Shown here: in pieces, positions 9,682 to 20,860 of the stretch
How positions within the stretch are numbered: position 1 is the stretch's first letter
How the letters are laid out: each line of letters starts with the position of its first letter
Notes under the pieces: generated by a model
The model's input: only the letters and a program-made list of their open reading frames with translations
Databases searched by the model: none
What the model was told of the DNA's origin: nothing
DNA from: Chlorops oryzae
Lineage: Eukaryota > Arthropoda > Insecta > Diptera > Chloropidae
Reading direction: 5' to 3'
Assembly: GCA_020466095.1 (NCBI GenBank)
Contig: CM035807.1
Location: 77,498,595-77,562,594, forward strand
DNA length: 64,000 nucleotides
Translations under genes and position numbers: made by a program

Positions 9682-12600
9682 TACTATGACTTTAGTAGTC
9701 CATTTTTAGTTTATTATTATGAATACTAGTTTAAGTATATTATATATTGTTTATCATATTAATTTTTAAGTCTTCTGATTTTTCTCACGGCCATTAAATG
9801 TACTCCATTAAAAAGTGCCTAGCAATTAAGCACATATTGTAAAATCATTACACGTATTAAGAACAATTTTTCTTTTTTTTTTTTGAGTAAATTTTTCTTC
9901 CACTCCCATTAACCTCTTCCTTAGAATATTACATTTGTTATCCATTAAAATAATTAATCATTCGATCTTACGATTTACCCTTCTTTATATGTCTAGAGTC
10001 TTGACTCTAGACATCGACAACATGGCTTTAAGAGAGCTTCTTCAATAAAAAAAAAAATCACAAAAAAACCACCAACATAACAAAATTCATTAAGTCCGCA
10101 AGAAAATGAAATAAATTTTTAATACCCATACATGCGAATAAGTTTTAAAATTTTTTTTTTCAAAATTCTGAATGCGACTTCGAAAGGCTTTAACGTGCAT
10201 TGCGTGAAAATGGCTTTTGATTTGCGATTGGTTAGCCGGTCATACTAAAATGTTAACACAACGATGGAGAATGACGAGTGATTCAACTGAAAGTTGGGGA
10301 ATCGATGATTCGGCAGAAAAGAAGATTTCGCACACTTTCGCACTTGCGAATGCATGGGTGAACGAGAGCCTAAACGAATGCTATACCAACACAAAGATGG
10401 TTTGCACTCAAAGCTCGGCAATTGCATTTGATGTTTGATTTTTGCACTCAATTTCATTTTTTTTTTTTTTTGTTGCTGTTAATCGGCATGCGATTGCGAG
10501 TGCACAGGCTTTTGATTGGCCGAAAGGAATCGAATGGGTCCATTTAATCCAACAACGATGATTCAATCTTTTTAACTATACATATGTAGTTTTGCATTGT
10601 TCGTGGTGCAGAACGCTAGGGAATACGGCAGCTAAAATTATCATTTTATATATTTCTTATGCTTTTTAATTTTCAGTTTTTAATCGAAAAGAATAAATTA
10701 ATTGCGACTAGGCGCATCGCTGCCCTTATTGGAATACTTGAAATTTGTAAAAAATGTATCCAAATAACCGGGAAATGCGCTAACGGAATCCACTTCATGC
10801 ATGATGTGAGTAAATCTTTGTTCTTCCAATTTATGAAATTCATAAATTTATTTTCATCGGCAGAACAAAACGAAGCCAGAACAAAATTTTGAGCTGGCGG
10901 CTATTGAACCATTTAAAAAAACACTTCCCAACAAATTTGTGACTTCTAAATTCAATATAGGTTATTTTTCTTTTTTTTTTTGAAAGCTCAAATGTCTTTC
11001 GGTTCCGTAAAAACGAAATGGTAAATTTGTCAGCCAATTCGTTGAGCTCATTTGCATATTTTCGATATTTTCCCGCAAAAGGAGTCTGGAAAGTTCCGCA
11101 ACACATTCAAAGCTTATTTTGTTCGTTTTTTTTTTAAGTTAATTTTGCATAAAAATCAAATAAAAAAATGTTACTGAAAATAGTCACCGCGTACTGTTTA
11201 AACATTTCGATGGAATAAAAAATTTATTAAATAAAAATGAATAGAAGATTACCAAAAAGAAACGCCAATTAGAGAACACTTCATACGCCTTCCGAAATAA
11301 AGGAGATATAAACTAATGTCAAGGAACCCAAGAAAATTTGCCGCTCTCAATTGTTTTAATGTAATAATTTCTTGCCTCCCAATTTCATAATTTTTCGTAC
11401 TTTTCCCCACGATAATCATTCAGCCATGGTTGCCCTTTTTTATTGCCCAGTTTGTCATTCCACTTTCCCAGTTCCTTTTTATATAAATGCTTTATTACAC
11501 ATTTTTTTGCTGTTGTTGTTGTTATTTCTGCTGATGTTGTTGTTGCTTTTGATGTTTTTAATGTTGTTGTTTTTGTTGCTGCTGTTGTTGTTGTTTTTTG
11601 TTCTTAAATCCCTTCCTCAAAAAGGCATGCCGAACGCGTGGAAAAGGATAAGACGCACAATATCCGGTAAAGCTGTGAAGAAAGGTCCATAGAAAGGACT
11701 TCTTTTGTCGAAGTGCTTATAAAAGTTTAAGCGGTTTTTTTTCTTTAAAAATACAAGTCTCAGGTACTTACTAATTGTTATGAAAGGCTTTCGATTTTCT
11801 TTAACCATCGTTGTAATATTACAAAACAATTTTGAGGGAAATCGTTTTTTGTGTTTTTTTTTCTTTCTTTTTGTTTAACTTACAACCTCTTTCACTCCAT
11901 ATCGGAACTTAACCCTTTGAGAATAGCAAGCTTTATTGAGCCAACGAAATGGTGTTTCAAATAGGTGTCCGAACCCGTGGGCAACACAATGGACCTTCCT
12001 TGGTCTAACCTACCTACCTACCTACCTATAACCCATGAATGGATCATCAGTGGAATTGGGCTTTTATTCAAATAAATTTCACTTTTAAATCGCTAGAATT
12101 GTTTAAATGGAAGCTGTTCTTCTAGAATCCATCTTCTCTAAAAAAAAGTTCAGAAGAAATCATTCCATTCTTATATGCAGTTAGTTATGCCAGTTATATC
12201 CGAGAAACGTATCCGAGGAGTAAAGAGAGAAGAAACAGAAAGCCCCTGCTTATCGGACAGCGCCGATTAAAGAACATTGCTCGACGTTGACGTCATGCTG
12301 CAGCACGCATGTCGCCATGGACGTTAGCAGAACTTATTCACAACAGCCCTTTTTGGGCGTCGTTTAGGTACACATGTCGCTGAGTCTGTTGAGACTTGCA
12401 CGAACAAAAGACGACAAAAGGCCTCAATAGGTGCATGCCGCAAACGATTTCGTGAACGCACGCATTCGAATGAACGCTTCTAATGAAAAGCGATGAGCAA
12501 AAACAAGCACAGCAACAACAACAAAATCGAATTCAAAAAGCATTCCCCGTGCATGCATAAAAACTCAACAAATTTCGACTTGAAATGGAAAAGAAAAAAG

Positions 12601-13622
12601 AAAACAAGTAAATAAAATGAATTAGAGCAAGGCGAAATGGGGGTTAAAAAATTAGGTCAGCGACAGCGACAGCGGCGCGGCGACGGCAGCAGCAGCAGCA
12701 TCGAAGCGTCCAACTTCGTTTGAAGAAATCACGGCGGCAGCGGCCCATGAAAATTCATTTTCGGAAAAGTGCGTTCCAACTGCATTTTACCCTCGACTGT
12801 GGTGGGTGTCTCGGGCTGTGAGAGATAGAGAGAGCCGCTGCTGACAAACAGCCACAACGGCAAACGGACTGAACGACTCCAATTTGTTTTATCGCCGCCG
12901 CAGCTGATTCAAAATTGGTGGTGGCTCACGTCGCGACGTGTCGCGATTGTGCGTAGATTCACATGAGCACACATTGGCAAAGATGTGCACAGAAATACAT
13001 GCACACAAACATGAATATCTAGATAAAAATCAAATTTTCATGGCTGCGACGACTGTTGTTGCAATGCATTTCTAGCTCGCTGATCGCGTCGCTGCTCGCG
13101 TCGCTGGATTTCGTGTTTTGTTCTAAATTTCTTGGTTCAAATTGAGGTCAATGCATACAAAATATTTTTGGAATTGAAATAATTGAGCAACGGCTTCTTC
13201 ATCTTCGAAAAACTGAGAAGAACAACATAGAATCGCTTATCAGCCATACGCACGCACTCACATACATATGGACAAACCTAAACGAACATGCAATGGTGGC
13301 ATTTAAAAGAATTATTTTAGTTAATAGACCCTTCCGCTGAAGTTTCTTGTGAGCAAGGTCAATTGCTTATTAAAAGTGTTTGATAATTTTTTGTTCGGAT
13401 TGTTGTGGAGAGCTTTTCTTAGGCTCACTGCGTGCAATAATTTGTGCAATCGCAAGTAATCGTGGAATAGAAATCACTTTTCTAAATGAATATTCCCCGG
13501 AAGTTTTTTTGCCTAGAAAATTTTCTCGGCGGAAAAAGTGAGTGTTCTGAGCATCAATAAAGAAAGGAATGTGATGACCTCTTCTTAAATACATATGTTC
13601 GAAATTCTTGCTCCCTTTATAT
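9682..13622. other. Spacer with microsatellites and one GC-richer island
   Basis: No gene was recognised. The stretch contains a perfect palindrome at 9989-10,014, poly-T runs, a TGT/CTG microsatellite at about 11,510-11,600 that produces the leucine-rich frame there, and (CTAC)n near 12,000. A GC-richer island at about 12,240-12,960 has CAGCAG and GCGACAGCGG strings and a short GA run, and could be regulatory. The frames at 10,217-10,438 and 13,370-13,642 have no family features. Confidence 0.5.
9989..10014. repeat. Perfect 12-bp-arm palindrome
   Basis: ATGTCTAGAGTC, a TT loop and GACTCTAGACAT form a perfect hairpin. No T run follows that would suggest a terminator, and no element ends were recognised around it. 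Confidence 0.8.
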
Positions 13623-14076
13623 CTGCTGATGAACCGAAACATTAACCGAGCCGAAGTTTTTTACAAATGTTTGAACCGAACCGAAAACCAAACCATTTTT
13701 TGTAAAGGTTCGCGGTTTCATTTTTGCCTCCTGCAACCATGCACAGTGGTCCGCTCCCATAGGTCAAAAATAAAAAATTCTATGTCGATATTCTTATGAA
13801 ATTAGTATCGATACCATCTCTAATATGAGTAAGGTAACCACCACTAGCTTTTTACTGTGAAATTTTTAAGCCTAAATGATAAAAAATTGCGTTAGACGTG
13901 GGAACACGTGTTAACAAATTTTTCCAGTTCTAAGAAATTCTCGATCCGATGAACCGAACCGTAACCCCGGTTTAAAAAAGTAGAAAACCCGGTTTGATGA
14001 ACCAATCCAAAAGTTCAAACACGGTTCGAACCGCGGAACCGAACCGAGAAAGTGTTCCAGCCGGTTCATGTCCCTG
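13623..14076. mobile_element. hAT-like MITE rich in GAACCG, with 8-bp TSD
   Basis: The element is flanked by CTTTATAT (13,615-13,622) and CTTTGTAT (14,077-14,084), an 8-bp direct duplication with one mismatch, as expected for hAT elements. The right terminus reads CAGGGACATGAACC on the minus strand; the left terminus shares ATGAACCG but is decayed beyond it. The subterminal regions are packed with GAACCG/CGGTTC motifs in both orientations, which in hAT elements often bind transposase. No transposase frame is present. Confidence 0.6.
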
Positions 14077-14084
14077 CTTTGTAT

Positions 14085-14894
14085 TCCCTTCCCCGAGTGC
14101 TTGGTATTTGAGGATTTTATCAATTCCGCAGAGAAAAAATTCCGCGGGAATATTTAGAATCGGGCTGAAAATATGTATGTATGTAGTACATATTAATAAC
14201 CCAGTAAAAAATTTAGGAGAAATGCCTAAATCGAGCAGTGAAGGAGTAATGTAACTTTTTCACCCATTCAGAGCATAAGCGAGTAATCCGAAATCCAAAT
14301 AAAATTAAATTAAATTTGATTTCAAACTTATAAATGAAAAAAATTCAGTACTTTCGATTTGGCAAACACGGTGTCGAGGGTGAACTTTTGATAATTAATT
14401 ATTTAAAAAAATTGGTATTATTAAGGTAATATTCAGGAGCTACATTATATTAATCCATTAGTGATCTTTCAGGAGATTCAAAGGGAGCTCAAAAGGATTG
14501 CTCGCCCGTAAGGACATGCAATGCTGAAAAGGAGTACAAAATACATGAGGATCGGAGATTTGAGGAGTAATCTATTGCTCCAAAAGGAGTAATCCATAAA
14601 TCATCTTTGAGTAATCCTATTTTTTACTATATATATACCTATTATTTTATGGTATTTATACATATATGTATATACATTTTAATTCATTCAAAATTTTCAA
14701 TTCAAAAGCATGCATTCAAATTTTATTCAAATTTTGTGTGCAAATAAATTCATTCAAAATTCTTAAATTCAATTGAATTAAAAGACAAAAATCATTCAAT
14801 CATTCTCTATCGTATATAAAATTTGATCAATTAATTTCAAATTAAATATTTCAGCTGACCATTATAAAAATCGATGGCGATTGCACAAAATTAT
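14085..14894. other. AT-rich spacer
   Basis: Nothing coding was recognised. TATATATAC/ATGTATATAC runs lie near 14,630-14,680 and ATTCAAAATT strings near 14,690-14,800. A short GCGGGAATATTTAGAATCGG motif at about 14,143 belongs to a dispersed motif family described in the findings. Confidence 0.55.
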
Positions 14895-15385
14895 TTCAAG
14901 CGGGGTTTTCAGGGAGCGCACAGTGGATCGACTCCATACATTTCATGGACATAAATAGAAGGAGTTGCCCATGAAATTTCGCACGGAATTTTCTTTGCAT
15001 ATAATTTAGAAATTTCGAAAAAATTGTAAAAATCAAACTGCCACCACCCCCAATGTAAAAGGGGGGCCCCAAATTTCGCAATTTTGGACGAAAAAGTTGA
15101 AATTCGAAACATAGCTCACTGTTGTGCCCTTGAGTTGGAAAAAATTAACTTGGCAGTGCCAGCCCACCCAATTATTATGCCACGCCCACTCAAAGTTGGT
15201 AAATAGAGCACTCATGATCCCCCTGAAAATCCTATGAAAATTTCAAAGACACTGGTGAATGCTATTTATTTGTAAATTTTAAATATGTATTTAACACAGA
15301 GATTTAAAAAAAAAAACCATCCCAGCTTTGCCAAAGCAAAAAATGTCAGATGGCAAAAACACTGAAATTCATGATATAAAATTTG
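14895..15385 (-). repeat. Dispersed repeat R, copy 2, uninterrupted
   Basis: This is the inverted counterpart of 2990-3790, lacking the inserted block. It includes CCACGCCCACTCAAAGTTGG near 15,180, a string also typical of the mini-me-like families in the window. The overlapping minus-strand frames at 14,896-15,215 are shadows of this repeat. Confidence 0.6.
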
Positions 15386-16498
15386 GAGAAATGGAAGTGA
15401 ATCACTCATAAATGTTTCGAAAGTGAAAAGAGCATGTATTAAAAACAATTTGAGAAGCAAATTTAATTACTATACTGTGAATTGTCACCATTTTATTCAT
15501 CATCATTCGCATCGGATCGCATTTGAAATAAGAACGCGTTATAGTGGCCAACTTGAAGTGGACAGACCGGGCACATGAGATGCATTTGATGATGTTGGGA
15601 GTCATCTCTTTTGTCAAAAATCGCAGCCAAACAATGCAAAAATTGATGTCTTCATTCCACGATCAATTTTCAATGCCGCTTCTGTAGCTGCTACAAGCCG
15701 TCCGAGTGTAAACTTCTGGTTAAGCACAAAACCTGGCTAATGATAAAATAAAAGCTTACACAGAAAGATGGCGACACCGTTCAACTAGATGAAAAGATAA
15801 TACCGATGGTTCACCACCCATCCCGGTTCAGAGCCCAGCTCTTTCCCCTAAATAGTTTTATTAACTTGAGCCAGTTCCAGGCCTGTCGAGAGAAAACTTC
15901 AGGTCGTAAGAAAAAATTCAACAGACCCAAAAAGAGATTTTAAAAAACCTTAAAGAGATTTTGGAAAAATTCAATCATTTGGTCCACCAGTGTTACAAAT
16001 TAGGGGGAATCTCGCCATAATCAAGGGGCAATTTCTAGGCTCTAAAGGAGATTAAGGGAATAAAAGTCTTTTAAATTTAAATGAATTTTGGCCTCATTTT
16101 TTGACAATCAGGATATAAGTATATGGGTTTAAAAAACTAGCAGCAGTCTTGCTCAGTGGCGTAGCGAAACATTTCGTCGCCTTCGATCCCCCGAGCTACG
16201 CTACTGGTCTTGTTAGCATTAATATTGCCTATACTCAATTCTATTTTATACACGCAGTAAAAACTAAAGTTTAAATTATTACCAATTTTGGTGTTTATAT
16301 GTACATATATAGTAAGGGCGACAAAAACAGGATATCTATATATGTTGTTCTCTTTATTGTCGATCACCAACCAAACAATCAATGAATCTCAACAAATTCC
16401 AATTCGTAACATTACAATTCTTTAAACAGAAAACATAGATAACTAGACTAATAACTTAGACATAGCAAATATGGATAACTAGATTAAGTAAAACCATA
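15386..16498. other. Spacer with one short hairpin
   Basis: No gene was recognised. A hairpin with 12-bp arms (CAGTGGCGTAGC at 16,154-16,165 against GCTACGCTACTG at 16,195-16,206, one mismatch) encloses CTTCGATCCCC, which looks like a B-box remnant. The rest is ordinary AT-rich sequence. Confidence 0.5.
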
Positions 16499-16814
16499 CA
16501 CCGAGAGAAAAAGGTAGTTATATTAACTGAAAAAGCAGGTTAAAATAACCGAGTTCATCGTTAATTCTTAGCTTATGTGTAGTAGCGTCGATTCAACAGT
16601 ACAAACACAGTCAATAGGGATATAACTACCTGATGGTTGATATAACTGTCTCGAGGTTAAATCAACTGTCACCAGCGACTGGGAAAAAAAAATTTATTTT
16701 TTGCTTTGACTTTTTTTTACCTTCTTTTATTAATATTTTTTTTTTTATTAAATTATTATATTTTTTCTTTATTTATTTGTTTCTTTTTAAATCTTTTTCT
16801 CTTTCATCTCTTCA

Positions 16815-16900
16815 AATTTTCTCGCCTCGGCCGAGCCTTGAACCGCTGACCTCCACTTCGCTGGGCGAACGTCTTAACCATTACGCTAAACGATCGAATT
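16815..16900 (-). repeat. tRNA-derived SINE copy with good A and B boxes
   Basis: On the minus strand the A box is TTAGCGTAATGGTTAAGACG (16,870-16,889) and the B-box-like sequence is GCGGTTCAAGGC (about 16,834-16,845). The sequence GAGGCGAGAAAATTTGAAG follows, matching the tail of the copy at 1.3 kb. The A box is close to the canonical eukaryotic form. Confidence 0.65.
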
Positions 16901-17084
16901 TAATTTGTTGGTCAAAACGCTCACTTGAGCTTATGTTGCAAAACTTTTTGCTTGAAAATGAACCATTAAAAAAAAGGAAATAAATTAAAATCTTAAAAAT
17001 TTAGGAGAAAATTTTTGCCTTAAAAAACAACTACACTCTGAACAAAAAAAAAACTGTAATTAAAATAAAAAAATCCAGAAAAAT

Positions 17085-17165
17085 TCCCGCCGCAGCAGGG
17101 ATAGAACCCCGAATCTCACGACGGTCAACTCACAGCTTAAACAACTGAGCTATTGAAAACTCCGG
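17085..17165 (-). repeat. tRNA-derived SINE copy
   Basis: On the minus strand the A box is TAGCTCAGTTGTTTAAGC (17,135-17,152) and the B box is GGGGTTCTATCCC (about 17,097-17,109). The spacing is tRNA-like. The acceptor-stem ends do not pair convincingly, and the unit sits inside a transposon, so it is treated as a SINE. Confidence 0.6.
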
Positions 17166-17357
17166 AGACGGTTGATCAGAATGCGAACTTATACGTCTAA
17201 GTGAACGAAAGCGAATTTGAACATAAAAAGTGACTATTTTTCAACTGTTGATTTGACTTCCTTTTCCAGTGCATTTAACGGGGAATACAGTTAATTTGAC
17301 CACTCTTACTTTAACTGTTCTAAGTGGTTGATTTAACAGTTCTTATTTCTCTCGGTG

Positions 17358-20159
17358 TAGTAGTATTATACAGTACCGGGACACCGCCTACAAAATGCAA
17401 TGCCAAAAAGGAATTAAATTAAAACCTTTTTGGTTTAAATAAAGAGAGAGAAAAATTTGAGCATTTTTCGAATTATAAAAAAAAATGTATGCATAGAGCG
17501 AAAAGAAATGAGAGACATTGCCTCACAACCCAGCGGGAAAAACGGTAAGGCCTGAAAGTTTTCGTTCATTATTTCGTCATGGAATATGCATGATAAAGTA
17601 ATTGAGAATTTGTTTGTTGCAATAGGTAATGCCTTACCGATTTCCCTTACCCAGTAAGCGAAAACTTCAGACTGTCAAAGTTTTTTCGTTTAGAAAGATT
17701 TGCTCACACATCAATGCATAAAGTAAGCCTTACGCTTTTGCTTACGCCGTATGGTAAACGTTCGGCTATAGATAAATTATCTGAAAACTGAATTTCTGCC
17801 TTAGGTGGCAAGCGAAATCGGTAATGCCTGAATTTCCAATGACATCGCTGTGTTAAAAATAAGGCATTCCGTTAGGAGCTCTTCGAATGAAGTTTCTGTA
17901 GAAAAATTCAGATTTTTCCCACTGGGAATCTGAGGTCTGCGTAATCAATTCCCGTTCAGGCGAGCGTCTTTTTTTTTTTTTTTTTTTTTTTGTGAATAAG
18001 TAGATAATAAATATACATGGTATATTATAATAAAAAGAAAGACTCCAGCAGAACTCATAGGAATTCTTCAAACAGCATGACATGACACACGTTTTTGAAG
18101 GCAGGATCGAAGATACTTCACTTTATCGCTGGCAACTATGTTTTTTCCTTCCCGAATAGATCAATTTTTCCCTTTTCCCAAGTTCAAAACTTACTTTACC
18201 TTTTCCAAGCCCCAAATTTTTCCACAATATCTTTCGCCTGCGACAGGGTTCGAACTCGGACCTTTTTCGGAATGCGAAGCAAAAACGCTTCCGGTACGCT
18301 AACAAGCGATCTCATTCGCGCGTGCTAGATTTATTATATCAACGATAGATTGTAGATTTGAATTTTGCGGAGTAAAACAAAAAAATCATTACAAATCTGT
18401 TTTTTATAACAAAAATATGTATTTTATTCTTTTCAAATAAAAAGAAAAATTAAGCAAGAAGTACTTTTCATGTAAATATTTCTCCATATTGCGCGTCTTC
18501 CAATGTTCAGCGAAGATTTTTGACAAGATTTTTTTCTGTTATATCAGCTGTCAAACTGTTAATATCGCGACATATAAGCTTAAATGGAAAATCCAAGATA
18601 TTAAACAAGGACAACAATAGTATCTTTGTTACAAATAGAATTGCGGTGTTGACAACGTATAACCAAAATTGGTACAAAAAAAAAAAAAAAATAAAAAAAA
18701 ATATTTTACTTTTTTGGTTGTAATACTTAGGAGCATATAGTACTATAGATGGCACTTGGCAAAAAACGTGTATGTTGAATTGAAGTAGGCCCCCTGTGCA
18801 TACATACATTCTTATGGAAAAATCAAAACCTAGCACGCCCCTGAAAATTCCGGTTCCGGTCTAACAAATTTTTACAATCTTGTAACATGAACTAAAATTT
18901 TTGATACAAAAAACAGATATATATTAGCGTTAATCAAAGGTTTTTCATAAGAACTCATTATATTTTACAGCAAAATATGTTATTTTTATGCAATAAAAAA
19001 TAATTAGAAAAAATTTTGCTCATATTATTAAGGAACGCTAAAGCAGAGTACTCATGCGTCGAATATGACCGATTATCAAAAAGTTTCAATTCGTCTACAG
19101 AACAGCTGATATGAAATATTCAGTGATCTCATAACTAAAATTGCTCGATACATAACTAGTGGCACAAGTACTTATGACATATCATGATATATAGAATGCA
19201 TAAACTATATATTTTTGGATCTCTTCTGAATGAAAAGGGTACACAATTGCATAAACTATCATAAAAAACTAAAAAAGTTTAACATTAGAAAGAAAACATT
19301 AAAAAATTTCATCGCAAGTATGTTTAGTCACAAAATTAAGTGAATACTCCAAAAATTATAGCATCACTAGTTCACCACGGAATTCGGCTGTTTTTGTAAG
19401 TGTCCCCTATATTACTATATATGGCTAGGAGTTTTTTTTGACAAAAAAAAAAAAAATCGAGTGACACCAGGGAAAATCGCAGTAGATTTTAAGTTTTTCG
19501 CAGTGTCGCAGTAGATGTCAAAAATTTCAACAAAAAAAAAACCAGTAGATCTACTGCAATTGCAGTAAAGTTCCAACCCTGCTCGTATGTATGTATGATA
19601 GCTATATAGTCGCAAGACTATATACATACATATATAGACAATTTAAGAATTTTGTTCGTTTTTGAGATAAGTTAAAACCAAAAGGTATTAATATAAAACA
19701 TTTTGGTATTGAAATTCAAATTTAATACTAAAAAGACTTAATTTTATATCGATTGGTTTTACTTTTAAGCCTTTGATTTTTACTGCGCAGTTTTTCAAAA
19801 TAATTTTCTACAGTCTGTAATCAGAGTTCTTTGCGGACCTCGGAATAGGCCAGGAAATTTGAATACGCATGAAGAAGAATCAGAGTTCTTTGAAATTTCC
19901 ACTCAATTCTTTCTTTATTTAAGCAAAGGATGAGAGGATGGATAATACATAATTACACGTTCAGTTCCGTTTACACGGTCGTTTCTGGGATTTATGGCAC
20001 TATGCAAAAAAAAGTAGAACTGTGTGAGAATAAAGTATGCTCATAACAATGTTTATCAAGACCATAACAAAGAGATAATTATCTCAAGAATATTTAAAAT
20101 CTTTACTTGCCTCACAATATCTTATTAACCCTGCATAAACTTATTAAAACGATTATATC
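17358..20159. other. AT-rich spacer
   Basis: No gene was recognised. CGGTAAGGC/GCCTTACCG motifs recur in both orientations at about 17,540-17,830 and may mark a decayed inverted-repeat element. Long A/T runs lie at about 17,970, 18,680 and 19,440. The direct repeat ATCAGAGTTCTTTG occurs near 19,820 and 19,880. Confidence 0.5.
18225..18325 (-). repeat. tRNA-derived SINE copy
   Basis: On the minus strand the A box TTAGCGTACCGGAAGCG (about 18,286-18,302) is followed by B box GAGTTCGAACCCTGTCG (B box 18,246-18,257) and GCAGGCGA. The B box and what follows are identical over 20 bases to the copy at 1.3 kb, so the two belong to one family. The 77-codon frame on the other strand is a shadow. Confidence 0.65.
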
Positions 20160-20161
20160 TA

Positions 20162-20261
20162 CAGTATTCCGCGGATATACGCACCCCGCATATAAGCATT
20201 CTCCGCTTATGTGCACTATTTTTTGTGCATTTTGCACGCTGCTTATATCCGGGGAATGCTG
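20162..20261. mobile_element. 100-bp pogo/Tigger-type MITE
   Basis: The ends read CAGTATTCCGCGGATATA and, inverted, CAGCATTCCCCGGATATA, and are flanked by TA at 20,160-20,161 and 20,262-20,263. CAG...CTG termini with TA duplication are typical of pogo/Tigger-like elements. No coding capacity. Confidence 0.65.
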
Positions 20262-20263
20262 TA

Positions 20264-20860
20264 TATTAATGTATGTACATATGTATGAAGGCACGCAGAT
20301 CTGTACGTATTTATCTACGTATGTATCTATGTCGGTTTGTGCTCAATTATTCATTCATTTGGAAACTTGCATCCGCATGTTTGACTTTTCGAATTTCGGG
20401 CAAACTTCGTCAAGCCTTGCCGGACGCATCATGCAGAAAATGCGTACACAAGCACTGCGGATAATGGCAATGTAAACATTAAAAGCGTTATTTTCTCAAG
20501 CTACATACATACATAGCTCCATACATATTTACCTCCGTGCTGTATACATACATATACATATATATGTATATATATAAGAATATAGAAAATTTTCGGATTG
20601 GAAATGCGTACCTATTTATGTTCCTGTAGAAAAAGATGAATCCTTTTTAGTTGGTGCTTTTGAAGTGCAAAGTATAAAAGCTAGCATGTACATTGGACAT
20701 ACATGCATATATAAAAGCATAAATATGTACAAACCAATAAGCCTACGTATGTAAACAATATGTATTAGGTACATACATACATACATATGTTCATACATAC
20801 GTTTGTTTGTATTGTGCGTAAATGCCAAAGTTTTTGGAAACGCACACCCAGCAACATGAC
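20264..20860. other. Spacer with CATA/TATA microsatellites
   Basis: (CATA)n and ATATATGTATATATA runs occur at about 20,505-20,575 and 20,765-20,800. They produce tyrosine/methionine-rich spurious frames on both strands. No gene seen. Confidence 0.6.

Larger units (their letters stand above)
16499..17357. mobile_element. 859-bp inverted-repeat element carrying two tRNA-like units
   Basis: The termini read CACCGAGAGAAA on the left and its inverse TTTCTCTCGGTG on the right, flanked by TA on both sides (16,497-16,498 and 17,358-17,359). GTTAAATCAAC-type motifs recur inside both ends. Two minus-strand tRNA-like SINE units lie within it. There is no transposase frame. The ends resemble those of the 8.5 kb and 41.8 kb elements (CAC-N-GAG). 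Confidence 0.6.

Noticed and set aside
16815..18325. tRNA-like segments as functional tRNA genes
   Set aside because: A and B boxes are present, but acceptor stems do not pair and the anticodon arms are not intact; related copies are dispersed as expected for SINEs.
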